From assembly GCF_004369205.1 (NCBI RefSeq), contig NZ_QFGA01000002.1, positions 124,001-188,000 of the forward strand: 64,000 nt of DNA, read 5' to 3'. Below, in pieces: positions 61,891 through 64,000 of the stretch. The notes beneath the pieces are model-generated. The model ran no database searches, was not told where the DNA came from, and worked only from the letters and a program-made list of their open reading frames with translations. A program made the position numbers and the translations under genes. The DNA comes from Pelotomaculum schinkii. GTDB lineage: Bacteria; Bacillota; Desulfotomaculia; Desulfotomaculales; Pelotomaculaceae. Each line of letters opens with the position of its first letter. The first letter of the stretch is position 1.

Positions 61891-64000
61891 TTACAATGAT
61901 ATGGCCAGGCCGTGATGGAACAGGTAGATATTTTTTTCTTTGATCTTTCTGCCCAGGATGCTTTCCACCGCGCGGGCATATAGGTCCAGCTGGCCACGGT
62001 AGCGCTTAACCGCCTCCTGCAGCTGGCCGGGGGCTATGCGGTCGGTTTTATAGTCCACCAAGAGCCAGCCATCTCCCTCGTCGACCAGGCAGTCCACCAC
62101 GCCCTGGATGATCACCACTTCACCATCAGACCCGGTCAAATCGGGGTAGAGTTCCTGCGCCGGCAGGGCCAGGGTAAAGGGGAGTTCCCGCAGCACCTCG
62201 CGGCCTGCCAGCAGCCTGGCGCCCAGAGAGCCGGCAAAGAAATCGGCTATTTTCTCAGCCGGTACAGCTGCTGCCTGTTCTGCAGTCAGTATTTCCCTTT
62301 CCACCATCTTTTCTATACACTGCCTGATTGCTGCTGTGTCCAGCGGTCCCTTTAAATCCAGGCTCTGCATAGCCAGGTGCAGGGCTGTGCCTGCTTCCGC
62401 CGCTGACAGGCCGCGCTCTTCCTGCAGGAAAAGCGGCCTCCCCCCGACAGGTGGACGGAAGTCCCGTGCTGAGGAATCCTCACCCTCCTCCGCCTGGTCA
62501 AACCTGCGTTTGATTTCTGTCACCGTGGTCTTGGCGGCCCGGCCCAGAAGCCCGGCAGCGGGGTAGGTCCACTCAAGCCTGGCTTTGATAACATCAGCCA
62601 GAGGCCCGGGCTCTAGTGGTTCCATGCGGCTGACCCTGGCCAGCCATTCTGGTTCAGGCGTCTTTTCAGCTGCGGCGCCCTCACCGCGACTGGCTAAAAG
62701 GATTTTCCAACGGGAGCGATCGCCGGCAACTTCTAACGGCGGCGGGTCCTCACTTATTCCCAGCTTCCTGAGCTCCGCCCCGTCCCGGTGACGGGCCAGG
62801 GCCGGCGCCAGCCAGTCCAGGGGCGAATTGACCCCGCCCAGGTAACCGTCCGGCAGTAGCCAGCCCTCCACCCCGGCCGGACCGCACCATTTCCGCGCGC
62901 TTTGCGCCAGGTTGCGCACGGAGCCAACCAGCACCAGCTTTTCCCGCGCCCTGGTCATGGCTACGTACAGGATGCGCATCTCTTCCGCCAGAGCCTCCAT
63001 CCTCAGCCTGTGCTTCAAGGCCAACTTGGCTGCTGTGGGATAGGTTACCCGCGCCACGGCGTCCACCAACTGGGGACCCAGGCCCAGGTCTTTATGAAAG
63101 AGCAAGTCCTTGTTGAGATCCTGGAAGTTGAATTTTCTGTTCAGACCGGCCAGAAAAACCACCGGAAACTCCAGGCCTTTGCTCTTATGGATGCTCATAA
63201 TCCGGACCACGTTTTCTTTCTCACTGAGCGCGCGGGCAGCTCCGAGATCACGGCCGCCCGCACGGATACGCTCGATAAAACGCAGGAACAGGAACAAGCC
63301 GCGGAAGGTGGTGGCCTCGTACTGCCGGGCCCGGTGGTGCAGCGCCCTCAGGTTGGCCTGGCGCTGGCTGCCGCCGGGCAGGCCGCCGGCGAAATCGTAA
63401 TAGCCGGTGTCGCGGTAAACGGACCAGATCAGGTCGGCCAGGGCGCCCTGTCTGGAAGCGGTCCGCCAGCGTTCCAACCTTTCCAAAAACACCACCAGAC
63501 GTTCAGACAGCTCCCCCCGGCCGGCAAGGGCTGCCGCCACCACGGCGTCGTAGAAATCGCCACGGCGGGCGGCCAGCCTGACTTTGGCCAGGTCAGCCGC
63601 TTTCAGGCCAACCATGGGTGAGCGTAACACGCCGGCGAGGAAAACGTCCTGTCGCGGGTTATCGATGATATGTAGAAGGGACAGCACGGTCTCTACCTCG
63701 GTGGCCTCGAAATACCCGGTAGCCAGTTCCGCGTAGACCGGGACACCCTTTAGCCGGAACTCTTCCACAAAAGTATTGGCTGCGCCGGAGGTCGCCCGCA
63801 GGAGCACAACCACGTCCCGGTAAGCCAGGGGGCGGTAGGCGCCTTTATCCCGGTCATAAATCCGCATGCCCGGCTTCCCGCCGGGTGTGCCGTGCACCAG
63901 TTCCCGGATCCTGTCCGCAACCAGCCCGGCCTCCTGCTGCAGGGCGTCCTTCTCCTCCTCCACCTCATGTTCCTGCCCGTTATCTCCAGCTGCCTGGTCA
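61891..64000 (-). CDS. addA: AddA helicase-nuclease subunit, C-terminal part (cut by window edge)
   Basis: About 703 codons remain; the frame is open to the window edge, so the N-terminal ATP-binding half lies outside. Helicase motifs V and VI appear as VRIMSIHKSKGLEFPVVFLA and EEMRILYVAMTRAREKLVL. The C-terminal nuclease has AGTALHLAMQSLD, VVIIQGVVDCLVDE and WLLVDYKTDRI. It acts with AddB in recombinational repair; addB should lie upstream, beyond 64000. Confidence 0.94.
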   Translation of the reverse strand, partial: DQAAGDNGQEHEVEEEKDALQQEAGLVADRIRELVHGTPGGKPGMRIYDRDKGAYRPLAYRDVVVLLRATSGAANTFVEEFRLKGVPVYAELATGYFEATEVETVLSLLHIIDNPRQDVFLAGVLRSPMVGLKAADLAKVRLAARRGDFYDAVVAAALAGRGELSERLVVFLERLERWRTASRQGALADLIWSVYRDTGYYDFAGGLPGGSQRQANLRALHHRARQYEATTFRGLFLFLRFIERIRAGGRDLGAARALSEKENVVRIMSIHKSKGLEFPVVFLAGLNRKFNFQDLNKDLLFHKDLGLGPQLVDAVARVTYPTAAKLALKHRLRMEALAEEMRILYVAMTRAREKLVLVGSVRNLAQSARKWCGPAGVEGWLLPDGYLGGVNSPLDWLAPALARHRDGAELRKLGISEDPPPLEVAGDRSRWKILLASRGEGAAAEKTPEPEWLARVSRMEPLEPGPLADVIKARLEWTYPAAGLLGRAAKTTVTEIKRRFDQAEEGEDSSARDFRPPVGGRPLFLQEERGLSAAEAGTALHLAMQSLDLKGPLDTAAIRQCIEKMVEREILTAEQAAAVPAEKIADFFAGSLGARLLAGREVLRELPFTLALPAQELYPDLTGSDGEVVIIQGVVDCLVDEGDGWLLVDYKTDRIAPGQLQEAVKRYRGQLDLYARAVESILGRKIKEKNIYLFHHGLAISL

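Overview
The window looks like chromosomal DNA of an anaerobic, endospore-forming Firmicute of the Peptococcaceae/Desulfotomaculales type (Pelotomaculum- or Desulfotomaculum-like; inferred from gene content, not from a search). The evidence is sporulation and germination genes (GerA, SpmA/SpmB, SpoVR, PrkA, DUF444 partner, GerMN lipoprotein), indolepyruvate:ferredoxin oxidoreductase, a cytoplasmic [NiFe] hydrogenase, GatD/MurT, ECF transporters, and many GTG/TTG starts behind strong GGAGG sites.

Layout. 1-0.8 kb: 5' part of a GerA spore receptor gene (-). 1.1-8.6 kb: an AT-rich menaquinone operon menF-D-H-B-E-C plus a DHNA-CoA thioesterase (-). 8.6-10.7 kb: a frameshifted small gene, an IS200/IS605-type tnpB element with a frameshifted tnpB, and a doubly deleted aroA remnant. 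10.8-19.5 kb: DAHP synthase, the complete trpEGDCFBA operon, its leader, and a HutP-like gene just upstream. 19.6-24.5 kb: two unknown proteins, rluB, spmB, spmA and an FAD oxidoreductase. 24.6-29.3 kb: spoVR, the DUF444 gene and prkA. 29.7-30.2 kb: two tandem ~225-bp MITE-like units. 30.2-36.7 kb: GerMN lipoprotein, a small acidic protein, gatD/murT, an MBL hydrolase, acylphosphatase and an orphan ecfA-ecfT pair. 37.0-46.3 kb (+): LD-carboxypeptidase, then a tryptophan-type ECF transporter (trpP, two ATPases, T protein), iorA, iorB and a phenylacetate-CoA ligase. 46.6-52.9 kb: NlpC/P60 hydrolase, lipase-like protein, SLH-DUF4855 protein, orphan HRDC domain and a DUF433/DUF5615 toxin-antitoxin pair. 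53.1-56.0 kb: [NiFe] hydrogenase with a divergent maturation protease. 56.2-64 kb: sbcD, sbcC, two small genes and the 3' part of addA.

The most interesting signal is regulatory. The trp operon leader and the trpP ECF leader, about 20 kb apart and on opposite strands, each carry eight NAG triplets in a 5-nt register (one position vacated in each), with further NAG triplets upstream. Each array is followed by an intrinsic terminator and then the ribosome-binding site. This is the layout of TRAP-controlled attenuators. The gene directly upstream of the trp leader encodes a HutP-family protein, the other family known to read NAG triplets. Tryptophan synthesis and tryptophan uptake thus appear to share one RNA code, either with TRAP encoded elsewhere or with the HutP-like protein as a new reader. 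The transporter is followed by iorAB and an aryl-CoA ligase, which suggests that imported aromatic amino acids may also be oxidised.

Other structure includes a dispersed repeat family made of GTGGGAC-like heptamers plus a conserved tail (at least seven copies), a second palindromic repeat, strong intrinsic terminators, and a hydrogenase small subunit lacking the usual N-terminal CxxC of the proximal cluster.
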